Part shown: one piece after another, positions 1 to 38,601 of the stretch
Layout of the letters: the number at the start of each line of letters is the position of its first letter
Numbering within the stretch: the first letter of the stretch is position 1
DNA from: Amoebidium appalachense
Lineage: Eukaryota > Ichthyosporea
DNA: 64,000 nucleotides
Assembly: GCA_963693365.1 (NCBI GenBank)
Contig: CAVNZM010000010.1
Span: 3,286,001-3,350,000 of the forward strand
Direction of reading: 5' to 3'
Notes under the pieces: generated by a model
What the model was told of the DNA's origin: nothing
Seen by the model: the letters and a program-made list of their open reading frames with translations, nothing else
The model's database searches: none
Translations under genes and position numbers: made by a program

Positions 1-20912
<20,912 letters not shown>

Positions 20913-21820
20913 GTTGCTCAAAAAGGGTGCCCAGGCTATCAACCGGGTGGACATTGAATGCCCAGGTGAATGTTCATCATTTTTGCATGCCACCAACTGT
21001 CTAGTGGACTACGACTGCTTTGGAAACTACGTACACCTGCGTATGGCATGGAGGCTTGAATAATTGAATTTATGCCTTATCAGCTTCTTCGTTAACATAT
21101 GACACAGAACACGTATATTAAACAAAAACGCATATGTACGTATACAGTAACATGCATGTGCATGACTTGAACGTGTCGATCAGACGTGTGTCGATTCGTC
21201 ACGATTACGGTATCAGCCCGCCAAATTTTTAAACAGCCAATGAGCGTTACCTGCATATATAGCCCTTATAGCCTACAAGCCTAGGCTATGTTTGCCGCAC
21301 AAATCCATATCCAGCCTTGGACAGTCTGGATACGCGAAATGTAAATAAAGAGGAAAGAAACCATTCTTAGCATTTCTAAAGTTTTATAAGGGATGTGTAC
21401 GAACTGAGTTCCATATTGGGCCCATTAGCCACTCCTACGAACTACGAAGAGAGCATAGCAGCATATATGTAGGGTGGTTTTATGTACTGTGACATCATAT
21501 AGGCCAATAAAAAGGTACTGATGTTTGCCAAAAAAGGGTATTTCTTATCTTTTCAATCTATGATGTCATTATGACTGACCGCGAGGGATCATCCGTTCCG
21601 GGGGCGGGGGCACAGTCTTATGTACGAACCTACCACCTACTGAGGCGGTGTCTCCTTTCTCTTTTTTTTTTTTTTTTCCGCCTGAGTAGATGTTAAAACG
21701 TCGCACGTGCGGCAACACGTCAGTACGTGTTAGTGTACGAACGGTCGTTTCACTTTCGGATCCGCTTCGGAAGTTCGTCCCATCTTCAGTCCTCGAACCA
21801 CGATTCTGGTTCTTGTTGGA
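20913..21820. promoter_or_regulatory. Divergent REV3/RNF14 intergenic promoter region
   Basis: The start codons of REV3 (minus) and the RNF14-like gene (plus) face away from each other across about 0.9 kb. The interval is unusually free of simple repeats. It contains CCAAT-type boxes (about 21237 and 21502), TATA-like TATATAG near 21256, a CRE-like TGACATCA near 21491 and a poly-T tract at 21664-21677 shortly before the RNF14 start. These are motif matches only. A shared bidirectional promoter is an inference from geometry. Confidence 0.5.
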
Positions 21821-22561
21821 ATGGATAATAGCCAGGAGCAAGATGACGAGCTTCTTGCTCTGGAAGCAATTTACCCTGAACGGTTCCACCAGCTAGATAA
21901 CCAGGTAAAGTATGTGGACGGTTTTTGCTGTTGCTTCGACCCTTCTTTTCACACTTAAGACAAAGCAGGTGTGTAAGCAAGTATTTGTTCAGGTCGAGTG
22001 GTTATTCTGGTGACGTTGTTTCCTTGAGTCTGTTCGAAAAGAGGCGTACGGTTTTATGTGACCAGCAGTGAGGATGTAACAGAAGCGTTTGCTTCTCATT
22101 GAAAATGCGGGACGGATTGGGGTTTCTGCATCGCTTGGTAGGAGAAGAAAGAGAGGGAGGGACGCGAGAGGAGAGGTGTTCCATGTTAGGTGAGTGCTTG
22201 AAAAACACGCCGATTAGGAAGTTGGATGAGGACACTCTGTGTTTCGGGTGTTCTAAGCTACCGACCGACCACACCTCCTCTTCTACCCTACCGTGCTTAA
22301 TCCGCTGGTTCTCTTACTGTGGCTCTTGCACCCTTTCACAGCTTAAGGGGGGCCAAGTGGACGTTGCCGTGGAGCAGCCAGGCCCAGTTACAGTCATTCT
22401 GGAACTTCCGGGTACAGCCTTTTCCAATACCCCCCTCCCCCCCGTTCCCCTCTCACTCCCTCTTTCTGCGGTTTCCGGTACCCCGATGCACACTTGCGCG
22501 GTTGTGTGCATACGCACGCACGCACCCGCACACGTACACGCACGCACGCGCACGCACGAAT

Positions 22562-22595
<34 letters not shown>

Positions 22596-22995
22596 GATCG
22601 CACAGACAGAATGAACTGTTTCTTCGGCCCACTACCCGGCAAGTATTCGCACTTTTTGTCCTCTTTTTTTCTTGCTGCATATATGTGGCTAGGTTTTTAT
22701 GGATCACATGATATGGCATCTGACCTTCTTTTCCCTCCTCCTGAGCTCCAGGTCCAGATGGAAACATAGAGCGACGCAAACATGTGGCTGAGCACCTACC
22801 TTACGTAAGGGTGGTGTTTGTCTATCCCGAGTCATACCCTTCGTCACAACCCCCGGCGCTGATGGTAAAGTGCCCCTGGATGACCGAGGACCAGGTACTG
22901 AACGTGTTCCTTATCTTTCCCATCCTACCCCTCTTTGAATTATATATATAACCACACACACACACTACTTCGATCCACCCACTTCTCCCTTCCTC

Positions 22996-23032
<37 letters not shown>

Positions 23033-23458
23033 CCCCCTGTACCACCCCTCTGCCCCTGTTCCATAGCCTCCCTCTCTATCTCCCTGTGTCTTCTTCGTTT
23101 CCGCCTCCATGCCCATCCCCCTCTTCTCTCTCCCCCTTGCAAATGGCCCCACCTCTCCCACCTTATCTCTCCTCCTTCCCTCGCCCCCTTTCTCTTCCTC
23201 CCTCTTTCTGTATGTGTGTGTGTCTGGTTCTCCTCGGCCTCTCTTCCCCTGTGTCTGTGTTTGTGTGTGTGTTCATATTTGTGTCTGTGTGTCTTCAAGA
23301 GGGGGGGGAGGGGGGAAGGGGATGCAGGGATCACAGGCTGGTACCAGGGTGATTTGTGCGTAAGGAAGACAGTGTTGGTTGTGAGGGAGGGGGGGCAGAA
23401 AGGGAAGAGTGAACGAGAAAGGACGTGTTTCTTGTTTCTTCGTTTAGTTTTTCCGTCT

Positions 23459-23492
<34 letters not shown>

Positions 23493-24050
23493 GGGGGGGG
23501 GGGGGGGGGGGAGGGGTACGAAGATTCGCCCATTAGGGTGAGTGTGGAAGTTGGAGGGGGAGGGGCGGGGGCCTGGGGAGGGGGGGGGGGGGGGGGGGCA
23601 GAAGTTAGGCCATCTGCGGGGAGAGAGAGGGGGGGAGGGGGGCATAATGATGACAAACGAAGGGAGTGAGAACTGTGTATTTCCGTTTTTGATATCACTG
23701 GATGGGTGTGTGGGTGTGGTGTTTCTTTGGGGAGGAGGCGGGGGGGGGGGGGGGGGGGGGGGGGGGAGGAGGAGGGTGTTAACAACGACCAATCTATCTA
23801 TGCTGTTGGCTCGAAAGACATATGGGAGTGGTTGTAGATGTTGATTGGTGCATGTGCAAACAGGTGGTGCGGCTGGGGCAGCACATGACACGGCTGTTTG
23901 AGGAGGGCAGTGTGCTGATGTTTGGCCCATTGGACTGGCTGCAGGCAGAGGCATGGGCCTATCTGGAGATGACACAGGTGGGCTGGTGTCTTTGCCTTGT
24001 TTGTATGTTTGTTTTATTTTTCTGAATTTGGTTTTGTTTTTGTTTTTCTT

Positions 24051-24094
<44 letters not shown>

Positions 24095-24482
24095 AAAAAA
24101 GAAAAAGAAGAAATCGTAAGGAAAGGAAATGTGAAGCACACCTGTGCACATGAACGCATTCGTGCACGCACGAGCACACACACATGAATGCACACACGCA
24201 CGGGAGTGCATGTGCGCATACACGGACATACGTGCCCCTGCGCGCACACACACACAGATATACACACATGCACGTACACGCACACGAACGCACACCCACC
24301 CGCACCCACACACGCGCTCGCACAAACACGCCCGTGCGCCCACAGACACACACGCGCGCGCGCGCGCGTGCGCTCCTGCCGACCCCCCCTCCCCCCCGCC
24401 TTCTGCCTCCCAGGTAGGAAACCACGGGTCATCGAGAGCACATCTTCCCCATCTGGGTTTGGTTTTTTTTTTGTGTGTGTGT

Positions 24483-24516
<34 letters not shown>

Positions 24517-27500
24517 TTGCACACGGACTGTAGATGTTAAGCTAGGTACTAGAAGATATTTGCAGGTCTTGCATGTCGAATGCCTTATGCCCTAGTCACG
24601 GTGTGTGTGTGTGTGTGGTGTGGATGAGTGTGGGCCGTGATTCGTTCATTTATTTTTTCATAACTCTACATTCCTTGGCTTTATGGTGTTTCTATTGTCA
24701 TTAGCCCACTAATGGCTTTTACACTTGTTTCAGATCTTGGACCTGCGACATTTTGGGCACGCGGCGCCTCGGGTGTTTGATGAAATCATAGCGCACGATG
24801 AGAAAGAGAGGCAGCGGGTATTCAACGAGTCGTATTTCGAGTGCCTGGTGTGCTTTGGCAGCTACATGGGGGCAGACTGCTTTAGGTTCCACATATGCGG
24901 CCATGTATTCTGCAGGGTACGTGGGCGTGGTTGGGCGTGTTTGCCTGTGACCTATGTAAAGGTTGGTGAGGTTGGGCCCGGCGCCCTGGTGTTCTTTGGA
25001 GGAGGGGAGCGGGGGGGGGGGGGGGGGGGGGGGGGGGGGAGGGGAGGGTACTTTGTGCTTCTCCGACTACCTTTCCATGTCCCGCATTTTTTTTTTCGTT
25101 CTGATGCATAACGCGACTCAAGTTCTACCACCTTCTCCCCCGCTCTTCCCCTCCCCCCCTCTCCCCCCACATCCACCACCAACACCACCACCCCCTCCCA
25201 TGTGCGCGCGCACACACACGGGGGGGGGAGGGGGAGGGGCTCGAGTGGTTCAGTGAGTGGTAATTCATTGGTTGTCCTTTGTTGAGATATACGAATATCC
25301 CAGGTGTTTGGCTATGTACGTAGATGGTCTACGCATTGGTTTGGTTGCCGAATGGAATGCATACTCATACTCCCCCCCTCTCCACGCGGCTTCTTTTCTC
25401 AAATGCGACAACGACCATCACCATAGACATGCACTTGTGCACTTGTGGACTCACATATCTTTCCTTTTTCCAAACATTCTTGCTCGTTTTCCTCGTTCAT
25501 ATTTGTGTCTACTGTGTATTATTTCACCATTAGGCGAAATGAAACAAGCTCTCATTTCTTGATTCGCAGGCATGCATCTGCGAGTATTTCAATGTGCAGA
25601 TCACGGACGGCAACATACAGAGGCTGGAGTGCCCGGTGCCCAAGTGCAAGAAGCAGGCCCTCCCTAATGAAGTGTGTGCACGTGAGCATGTGGAGGATGT
25701 GAACAGTGGTGTCTGTGATTGTCTAGGGGTGTGGGCGGGGTTGCTGCCATAATAATCTTGTTTTGGATAGTTTGAATCTCTGTGTGTATGGGCGTGGAGC
25801 TGTCAAAGCGTGGTAGAGGGATGGGTTCACAGGGATGGTTGGTGGTGAGAGAGGCGGTCAGGGGGAGGGGGGGGGGGGGGGTGCTTGGGCGGACAGGGGT
25901 TGCTGATGTCAAGCGGTGCCTGTATAAGAAACTAACTAGGGCTTACGTTCGATGTTTGACAATCACCTGATGTGCCTTGCCTGTTGGCTGCGCGGATATT
26001 GACCTATGTATGCCTTCGCAGGTCAAGTCACTAGTGTCGGCTGACATGTATGAGCGATATGACCGCCTGATGCTACAGACAACCCTCGACTCCATGGGGG
26101 ATATCGGTATGTACTGCAAAGTTCTCACATTCTTTCTCCCCCCCCCCCCTCTACCAGCTATACCATACCCCATACCCCCTCCCTCCCTCCCTCTCTCCCT
26201 CTCCCCTCTGTCCCTCCCTCCTTCCTTCCCCCCCCCCCCCCCCCCCCCCCCCCAGCCCCCTGTCTCGTTTTACCTTCTCGTCTCTATCCTTTTTCGCCTT
26301 CCCCATATGCCTAAAATCTGTCAACCTTTCTCCTTCCCCTTTCCCCTGCTTCCATGCTTTCACTCTTGCTCTCTCCCTCTGTCTCTCTCTTCTCACCTTT
26401 TCCCACTTACTCTCTAGCTTCTGTTCTCCCTCACCCCCCGCCCGCCCCGCGCTGCCCCTCGTCTTTGCCCCTTTCACCCCTTGTCTTGCTGTCTGTAACA
26501 CAACTTATCTCGCCTTTCTTACACCCCAGGCACAGGCACCTTACACATCGTTTGCTGCCACGTGCTGTGAACGCTTACTTGCACATGTAGTTCCATGTGG
26601 GCAGAACAATAGTCGTTTGATTTGTGTACCCGTGCCTTTTTTTTTTTTTTTTTTTTTTTTATGCTAAGAAAGGTCACTATATAATAATTGACCCTCGTTT
26701 TTTTTTCCCCTTGTGACAATTACCGTTTGCAGTTTATTGCCCACGCAAAGCCTGTGGGTCGGCGGTAGTGCGTGAGCCGGACGAAATCAGTCGGGAGACG
26801 GGGCAAAAGGAGCGCAGCCAGCTGGGCCGGTGCACTGCATGTGGCTTCTCGTTCTGCATCCTGTGCAAGAAGGCCTGGCATGGCCTCGAGTACTGGTGTG
26901 TATCTCCTGTGCCTGTTCGAAACGGAGCATGTGCACCATGCCACCGATAGAAGAGCATGTGCTGAAAGATGGTTGGCTTCACACCCATGGACATTTATTT
27001 GCATGTGTGCATGCTCGTTTCAGCACCGGTGTGGATGCAACCAATATCTAGGCGCGCGCGAGCGCACACACACGCACATGCGCACACTATGTACACTGGT
27101 GACACCAGATATGGGTGCTTGTGGATGCAACCACCCATACTGGTGTCACCAGTGTACATAGTGTGCTGTTACCTGAACCTGCAACTAATAGTATGTATCG
27201 GTATGCATCCCACTGACCGGTGTCCTTTTACACGTCTCTTCTTTTTTCCTTACGTATACGTTTGTTTTTTGTTGTTGTTTTTTCTCTTTTCATACTCCCT
27301 CTTTTTCCGTGGGTGTGTGCTGCGCTGCAGCACGCCGTCGGATCTTGAGCAGCTGATCTCCAAGTATGAGAACGCGGATGATGCCGGCAAGGAGGTGCTG
27401 AGGCTGCAGTACGGCCCACACGTGCTGGTGGCTGCAAGAGAGCTGCAGAGTAAGTCGGTGAACTTTCATGCATGCACACACGTGCATACACATACATCCG

Positions 27501-28048
27501 CACAGACACACACGTGCGTGCGCGAGCAACACACAACACACCCTGCGCACACACACACGCAAGCAAGCACGCACGCACACACATACGCATATGCACACGC
27601 ACGCGCACACGCACACATGTAGGTGTGTGTGCGCGCACACACGCACACACACGCGCACGTGCATGCACACGCGCACGCACACGCACACACACATGCATGC
27701 TTCCAAACTACTCTCACCCGACACCCAACTTATCGCATCCTTCCGATGCAGAAAGAAAAAAGAAGAAGGAAGGAAGACATAAATGATGCTTAATGAACCA
27801 CAGTTTTGCTCTTGGTTGTGTGTGCACTCCCATAGCCTTTCCACTGGTGCCTACGGCTTCACTACCTATCTGTCATAAACAGCACTCATTAGGATTATGC
27901 ATGTGGTCTTCGCATTAAGGTCATTGCTGTTCTTGGGTTGTGAACTAATGGAAATGTTGCAGCACGAGCCTGGATTAAAGAACACACTAAGCAGTGGTAA
28001 GTAACCCTCCCCCCCCCCCCCCCCCCCCCCCCCAAAAAAAACACACAC

Positions 28049-28142
<94 letters not shown>

Positions 28143-28295
28143 CACACAAACACCCACACAAACGCGTGCACGTCTTTCTTTTTCCCTTTCCTAGTATTTT
28201 TTTGGCCGTCACGCAACTCCCCCTCACCCCCTCACCCCCAAACCCACCCCCACGCGGGCGCAAAAAAAAATGCACACATGCACAGTTGCGCATAC

Positions 28296-28375
<80 letters not shown>

Positions 28376-28859
28376 AGTCCGTGTTTCTTTTTTCGTTGTT
28401 CCACTCCATCTTCTTTGGATATGTTTGTCCTTCCATGTTATTAGTTTCTTATGAGCATTATAACGCCAGGCGAAGCACCAATGCACACACTAATTCGCAT
28501 TTCTCCCTCCCCCCTCTTCCCCCCCCCCTCCCCCCCCCCCCCCCTCCCCCCCCTCCCTCCCCTCCTCCCTGCCCCTCTCCTCCCCTCCCATCTCCTTCCC
28601 TCCTCTCCCCCTCCTTTTTCCTTTCTATGCCTCTGTTTTTTCTTTCTGTAGCCCGCAGTGCAACTACGGCATCGAGAAGAACGACGGCTGCAACAAGATG
28701 GCCTGCCGAAAGTGCGGGGCCTATTTCTGCTGGCTGTGCCTGTCCGTGCTGAGCCACAGCGACCCCTACAGCCACTACAGCAGCGGCAAGTGTGCAAACA
28801 AACTGTTCCAGGGGGTCGATGTCAACGATATGGGCTGGGTGGATAACTTTGAGGATTAG
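21821..28859 (+). CDS. RNF14: RWD-RBR E3 ubiquitin ligase, RNF14-like, complete
   Basis: Coding exons are 21821-21904, 22342-22411, 22752-22894, 23864-23977, 24734-24916, 25570-25671, 26022-26106, 26733-26895, 27331-27449, 27963-27996 and 28652-28859 (TAG). All phases match, giving 434 residues; human RNF14 is slightly longer. Residues 1 to about 137 are an RWD domain (DDELLALEAIYPERF near the start; VFVYPESYPSSQPP). RING1 ligands are C174, C177, C192, H194, C197, C200, C219, C224. IBR ligands are C263, C268, C294, C297, C302, C305, H310, C315. RING2 begins CPQC at 366-369 with the probable catalytic Cys379 in DGCNKMAC, then C384, C387, C392, C395, H407, C413. As in other RBR ligases, ubiquitin should pass through a thioester on Cys379. 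The C-terminus is acidic (WVDNFED). All zinc ligands and the catalytic Cys are intact, so the gene looks functional. Confidence 0.94.
27082..27166. repeat. Near-perfect hairpin in RNF14 intron 8
   Basis: Two arms of about 35 nt (27082-27117 and 27132-27166) are reverse complements apart from a single-base indel, with a 14-nt loop. The arm contains CACTATGTACACTGGTGACA. It lies in the intron between exons 8 and 9 of the RNF14-like gene. Confidence 0.85.
28009..28374. repeat. C run and two (CA)n tracts in RNF14 intron 10
   Basis: C run 28009-28033, then (CA)n to 28139, then a second (CA)n at 28301-28374. The first begins 12 nt after the exon 10 donor. Confidence 0.95.
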
Positions 28860-29209
28860 GAACCCCCAAGGGGGATGAGTACATGAATGCATAAATGATA
28901 GGGATAATGAGATGGCGTGTGTCTCCTTTTAGTGACATAAGTTGTTTTGCTGCTCCCCGTGCTACAGTGTTGTGTAACCGACCTCCCCCCCCCCCCTCCC
29001 TCCCCTCCCCCCTAACTCCCCCACCCCAAAAAAGGGTCTTGATGTATGTTGTACTCCTGCTGATGTAAACCAGTACCTCCGTAATGTCTTTAGTAAGTAG
29101 TGTATTTGAATGACCATTGATACAGTGCGTATGAACATGCTGTTAAGAAAACGTGAGTTTATCGTTTATGACACCTGGGGTGTTGACCTACCGGCCTGGG
29201 TGATTGGCC

Positions 29210-29215
29210 AATAAA
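29210..29215 (+). terminator. Poly(A) signal AATAAA for the RNF14-like gene
   Basis: AATAAA lies about 350 nt downstream of the TAG at 28857-28859, in sequence with few repeats. No closer canonical hexamer was noticed. Confidence 0.45.
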
Positions 29216-29552
29216 TTTGCACCAATCCCCATACATGTTACTGCATTTCATGCGAATTGCACTGGCACTACGGTACTGTTGCTAATATGACGTCCTAGTA
29301 TGTTGAAATGAGCTGCCTGCGCCTCAAAGCTCGATCCCTGCTCGCAAAAGACCCCCCCCCCCCACCCACCCACCCACCCACACCCACACACACACACACA
29401 CACATGTAAAATATACACCCTACGCCTTACAGTACTCCTCCTGCTGCTTTATTTATGTTGTTGAGGTATGCTGACGTCTGCTTATCTGCTTTTCTTGGAA
29501 GTAATTTTTGGAGGATTGGGGCAACTTTCTGTAAAGGAACTCCTCTCCCCTC

Positions 29553-29605
<53 letters not shown>

Positions 29606-30144
29606 ACACAGACACACCACCTTCCCCGCTTAAGCACGCTGCTGGACAGGCTTTTCAACATTTCCTTCACGTGAGACCATGTGCGTCGTTAAAGTTTGTC
29701 GGCATGACACTGTTTCGTTGAAGTCTGTTGGCATACTAAGCATTGCTCCGGTGTTAGCAATTTTGCAGTGCTTTTTTTTTTTTTTTTGGTCATTATTTCC
29801 GTGCTCGTGTTGCCAAGGGCGTACGCGTGTTTGTAACATTTTATCCTCGTGTATTATTAGGGAAGATATTTGATTTTGAAACTGAATGGGCCGGTGAGTG
29901 GACCAGGGTGGGGCGTGGGGGGGGGGCGGGGGGGATCAAGTGGTCACTCCCCCCCTCCCCCCCTTCCCCCCCCTCCCCCCCCTACTCCCCCCCCACGCAC
30001 ACGTATACAGACAAAGTTTAGCCTATACGCAGGCGACCAGGGGTGATGCCGGCAACCAAACGTCTTTGCAATGTGCAGCCGTGACGTTTGGCTGGAAGGA
30101 TTTGAGGGATTCTTGGAGTCCATTGGGGCTGGGGGAGAGGGGGA

Positions 30145-30176
<32 letters not shown>

Positions 30177-30230
30177 AGGGGGGGTAGAAGATGTCGATGC
30201 TTACCCACAGGCTGTGATGGTACCCGGGGG

Positions 30231-30268
<38 letters not shown>

Positions 30269-30325
30269 GGAGTAGAAGATATCGATGCTCCCCCACAGAC
30301 TCTATTGGTACCACCTGGCTCCCCG

Positions 30326-30360
<35 letters not shown>

Positions 30361-30388
30361 ACCTCTCCCCTGCCTCCCTCCCCCCCCC

Positions 30389-30419
<31 letters not shown>

Positions 30420-30783
30420 AGTCCGACCCGGCGCGCCCGCCCCCGGCCGCCCCCCACCTCTCGCCGACCCCTTTGACCTTTCCACTAACATATATGTTAC
30501 TATCTGCAGTGCGTTAAAGATCATAGTATCATAATTTGGGACAACATTGTCGTGCTCACCGTGTTGTGCTCGTTTATGTTTGTGTACAGTGTGGGAATGA
30601 TATGTATGTGTGTGCGGTGTGAATCAAAATGATTCAATGATAATGTGTGTGTGCACGTGTTTTTTGCGTGTGTGCCCACCTTGCAATATTTGCCAAATGC
30701 ATTTGGTATCAAATGGTTTCGCATAATGCCGCATCTATGTTTGTGTGCCGTTGTCATGCCGTGTGTGCCTGTGTGTTTGTGCC

Positions 30784-30820
<37 letters not shown>

Positions 30821-30982
30821 GTGCGCGCGCGTGAGCGTGGGTGTCCCGTCACATATGCATGTGCCACCACGCCACGGTGTTCATGTTGTGTATGCAATTA
30901 CTAACTAGCTACTGCTCACTTTACGTGTGACTCGAGGTGGTTCGAGTGCCCGTGTACACTTGTGCCTACTAGCTAGGTTATG

Positions 30983-31226
30983 ATAAACCCCACCTAGTCA
31001 TGGACAGATCAGTCCATTCCTCCTTCAAGCCCTCCGCCCGCGTCCATTTGGTTGCACATAGTCTCCTTCAGTTTGGGAAGCTTTTACGGTTAGCATTTCA
31101 GTTTATAAACCCCACCTAGTCATGGACAGATCAGTCCATTCCTCCTTCAAGCCCTCCGCCCGCGTCCATTTGGTTGCACAGAGTCTCCTTCAGTTTGGGA
31201 AGCTTTTACGGTTAGCATTTCATTGT
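30983..31226. repeat. 122-bp tandem duplication, two nearly identical copies
   Basis: Copy 1 starts at 30983 and copy 2 at 31105, both beginning ATAAACCCCACCTAGTCATG and ending GGTTAGCATTTCA. I see one two-base difference (CACATAG versus CACAGAG). The high identity suggests a recent duplication. Confidence 0.9.
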
Positions 31227-31381
31227 CCTGTACGGCATAGTACCCCCTAGCTCACAGATCACAGGCCCGTTGACGGGGTGGTTTGTGTAATGTGTACGTA
31301 CTGTGTATGTCTAGATATGGTTAGCTTTGGTTGATCTGGTTCGCTGTGTGAGCCTAACGCGAGTCCAATAAAAAGTGTAAA

Positions 31382-31603
31382 GGGGCAACCCTCCAAATCT
31401 AGACGCCACCTCCAATTCGTGAAGCCACTGTATTGTATTGAGACTATTTATTATTAGTTTTACAATATTTTTTGCCCCCCTGTTATAAAGAAATATTTTT
31501 AACGGCTTGCAAACAGTTGTATAGAACTAATAAAAAAATAGTCTTAATACAATACACTGGCTTCACGAATTGGAGGTGGCGTCTAGATTTGGAGGGTTGC
31601 CCC
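31382..31603. mobile_element. 222-bp foldback (MITE-like) element
   Basis: Terminal inverted repeats of about 75 nt start GGGGCAACCCTCCAAATC on the left and end with its complement at 31603; they differ by a few bases. The centre is AT-rich and noncoding. Both flanks carry AAA, compatible with a 3-bp target duplication. Size, long arms and lack of coding capacity fit a non-autonomous foldback element; the superfamily cannot be told. Confidence 0.8.
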
Positions 31604-32234
31604 AAAGCGTAAAGGCAACGAGGTTCTGATCTCACTATCCTACTTGTCATTTAATCGGCGGCCAAGCTCAAATATTTCGTCTCTACCTCCCCATCTATGT
31701 CTATTTATAAATATGATGTGGCAGGTATACTAGTACTGTGGAGTGTGGCAATACACCACTTTCTCATATATCCATAAAATCTTGGCCAATTGGGAACATC
31801 TCAGTACTTGATCTAAGTCTCCAAACTTCCTTCGTTTTCTACTTCGCTCAATATACAAACTCTACACTTCTACAAGGTAATAGACCACCCATTTGGAGGT
31901 ACCTGTGGGTTAAACTCTCGATTTCTACCCTTATGACAACCTTCTCCAGCTTACTAAGTCTGGCACCAATTTCCTAACTGAGCCTCAATATGTAACCAGC
32001 TGCAAGCAAACGTAACTTTTACAGTTTTAGAAAGCTGGCGTGCTTACTTTCTTAATCTTTTTGCAACAGTTACATATAATAGACTGATTTACTTCATACC
32101 CGGGGCTCTCCCCACCCCGAATATTATCTTCATACACGGTTTTACATGCTGTCCATGTGCATTCATTTAACATGCACCTGTACAAGGCACAGTGTAAACA
32201 ACTCACGGAGTGGAGTAAAAACCGAAATCAGTAT

Positions 32235-36570
<4,336 letters not shown>

Positions 36571-37018
36571 CTTAACAGAGAAAGAGAACCCGACAAAAAC
36601 AAGAACCGTGTATGAACTGGTTGAAGTACAAAAGCACAGTACTAATGAGCTGCCCAGGCCCGGCAGCTGCCGGCCCGAAAACCACTTCACTGTTTTTTGT
36701 TTTTTTCTCGGTATTGGTTGGGTTCAATTTGATTGGCTACATGTCAAATAGGAATGCGGCAACCGGGATTCCTGGGATTTGAGCAGTCAGTCCTACATTC
36801 AGGAAAAAACAATCCCTGATGCCCCGAGCTAATCAAATTCATAAATAAAAAAGTGGTTCAAAAATCGGAGCTTTTATAAGTTGCTATTTGTGTTTTGCAT
36901 GGCCAAGTGAACCAAGTGCCGGTTCGGCCGAGCTCCCGATTCTAAGGCGATATACAGTCTCAGTCACATTCCCAGTAGGCACAGGTGCCAATCCAATAAA
37001 AATCATTATATAAGATAA

Positions 37019-37322
37019 TCACACTAGGGTTTTAGCCATTACGTAACCGTTCTTCAAACCGGCCACCGTTGTGCATGCGGGCCGGGGTGACGCGGCCCGG
37101 CGGACTCCGAAGCAGTTCAAGTTCGAAATTTTTGTCGCCGCGGTCGAACAGGGCAGCATGAACCCAAACCACGTGGCCCCGCAGGGCCGGCCAAAACAAT
37201 TAGTACAGGGATCATTCAGGATTAAGATATATAACTCAACTACCTGCAATTCACTCATGATCGTAAGATCTAGATAATAGGTAAATCGGGGATTATCATC
37301 AGAATCATTCGGCCGTAGTATG
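37019..37322 (-). other. Unassigned open frame, possible exon or element remnant
   Basis: A minus-strand frame ending with a stop at 37019-37021 stays open for about 100 codons through non-repetitive sequence and then enters a C-rich tract. It contains no motif I recognise, and no splice partner was found. It could be a degenerate mobile-element fragment or a chance frame. Confidence 0.2.
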
Positions 37323-37371
37323 GTTCCTCCCCCCCTCCCCCCCCTCCCCCCCTTCCCCCCCCCCCCCCCCT

Positions 37372-37409
<38 letters not shown>

Positions 37410-37519
37410 CCCCCGTCCCCCCCGCCGCCCGCCCGCCCGCCCACCCGTCCGCTCGCCCTGTCCCTACATACCCCTGGGACTAAGGATCGGATATTGGAGC
37501 CGTGGGAAGTTTGGGGAAT

Positions 37520-37625
<106 letters not shown>

Positions 37626-38564
37626 ATACACACAAATTAACACGCACACAATGTGAATTTATGCATACGCGCACCGTGGCACACACACACATTTACTGTC
37701 ATCTAGACATGGATAACGGCAAGAACTTAGAAGTTGAGTTATACATATGTTTATTATTTTGTTGTTGTTCGTTTCCTTTTCCCTTTTTCCTTTCTTTCTT
37801 TCCCGTTTCCGTGTGCACAGATATCGTTTATCTGTGTACACACCGAGCCACTTGGCCCACGTACATGTAATGTTGTTTGCGTCTTTTACCCCTCTCCAAT
37901 ACTAAATTTACATGGTGGCACGGTGCTCCGATAGTTGTCCAATCAGATCTCGTTTAATTTCCCCAAATATAGAAAGATACATTCCTCCTTTATTCCACTC
38001 GATTCCTTTCCCATCCCATTCCTTTCTAGACTCATTCCTTTTCCTACTTTTCCCACGACGTAGAATTGCTCTATGTTCCCCAGCTATTAAGAATACTTAT
38101 ATTTGGACGTGTTTATATTAGGAACATGTATAAATATATGATGTGAACTAATAGATATATAAATGGTTTCATCTATTTAGCTTTAGTAAATGTTTCCGTG
38201 CTTTCATTAGAAGATTACGATTTATCTTCTATGTGTCGACAGGTATTTCGATTTATTTGCCCTCATAGTTTTCGTTCTTTTAATTGGCTTAGCCTTTATC
38301 GGCTCCACATTTCTGCGTATAAAGGGACTTCATCTTGAAATAAATAGGAAGCAGTTGAAAACATTTCAAATGGTCTCAGAAACCGTTCCAAATCTCCGGT
38401 TGTGTTTTTCCTGTGTGTCTGTGTGTTGTGTATATCATAACACCCATCTGTGCACTCTGCTTCTCCGTTTACCCACACAAAACAACATTTACTGGCTACA
38501 CAGACATTAAACGGTGGCACACAATTTACAAACAATGACGTACCCTCACAGACAGATTTTTATT

Positions 38565-38601
<37 letters not shown>

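Larger units (their letters stand above)
28860..32234. other. Intergenic region between RNF14-like and PNPOx-like genes
   Basis: The two genes converge here (plus from the left, minus from the right). No frame in this 3.4 kb shows codon-like, family-like sequence. It holds a (CCCA)n run near 29360, a C run with (CA)n at 29557-29610, mirrored G and C runs at 30150-30405, a (GT)n stretch at 30786-30816, a 122-bp duplication and a foldback element (both listed). A 79-codon plus frame at 31738-31977 has no recognisable features and I do not call it. Confidence 0.6.
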
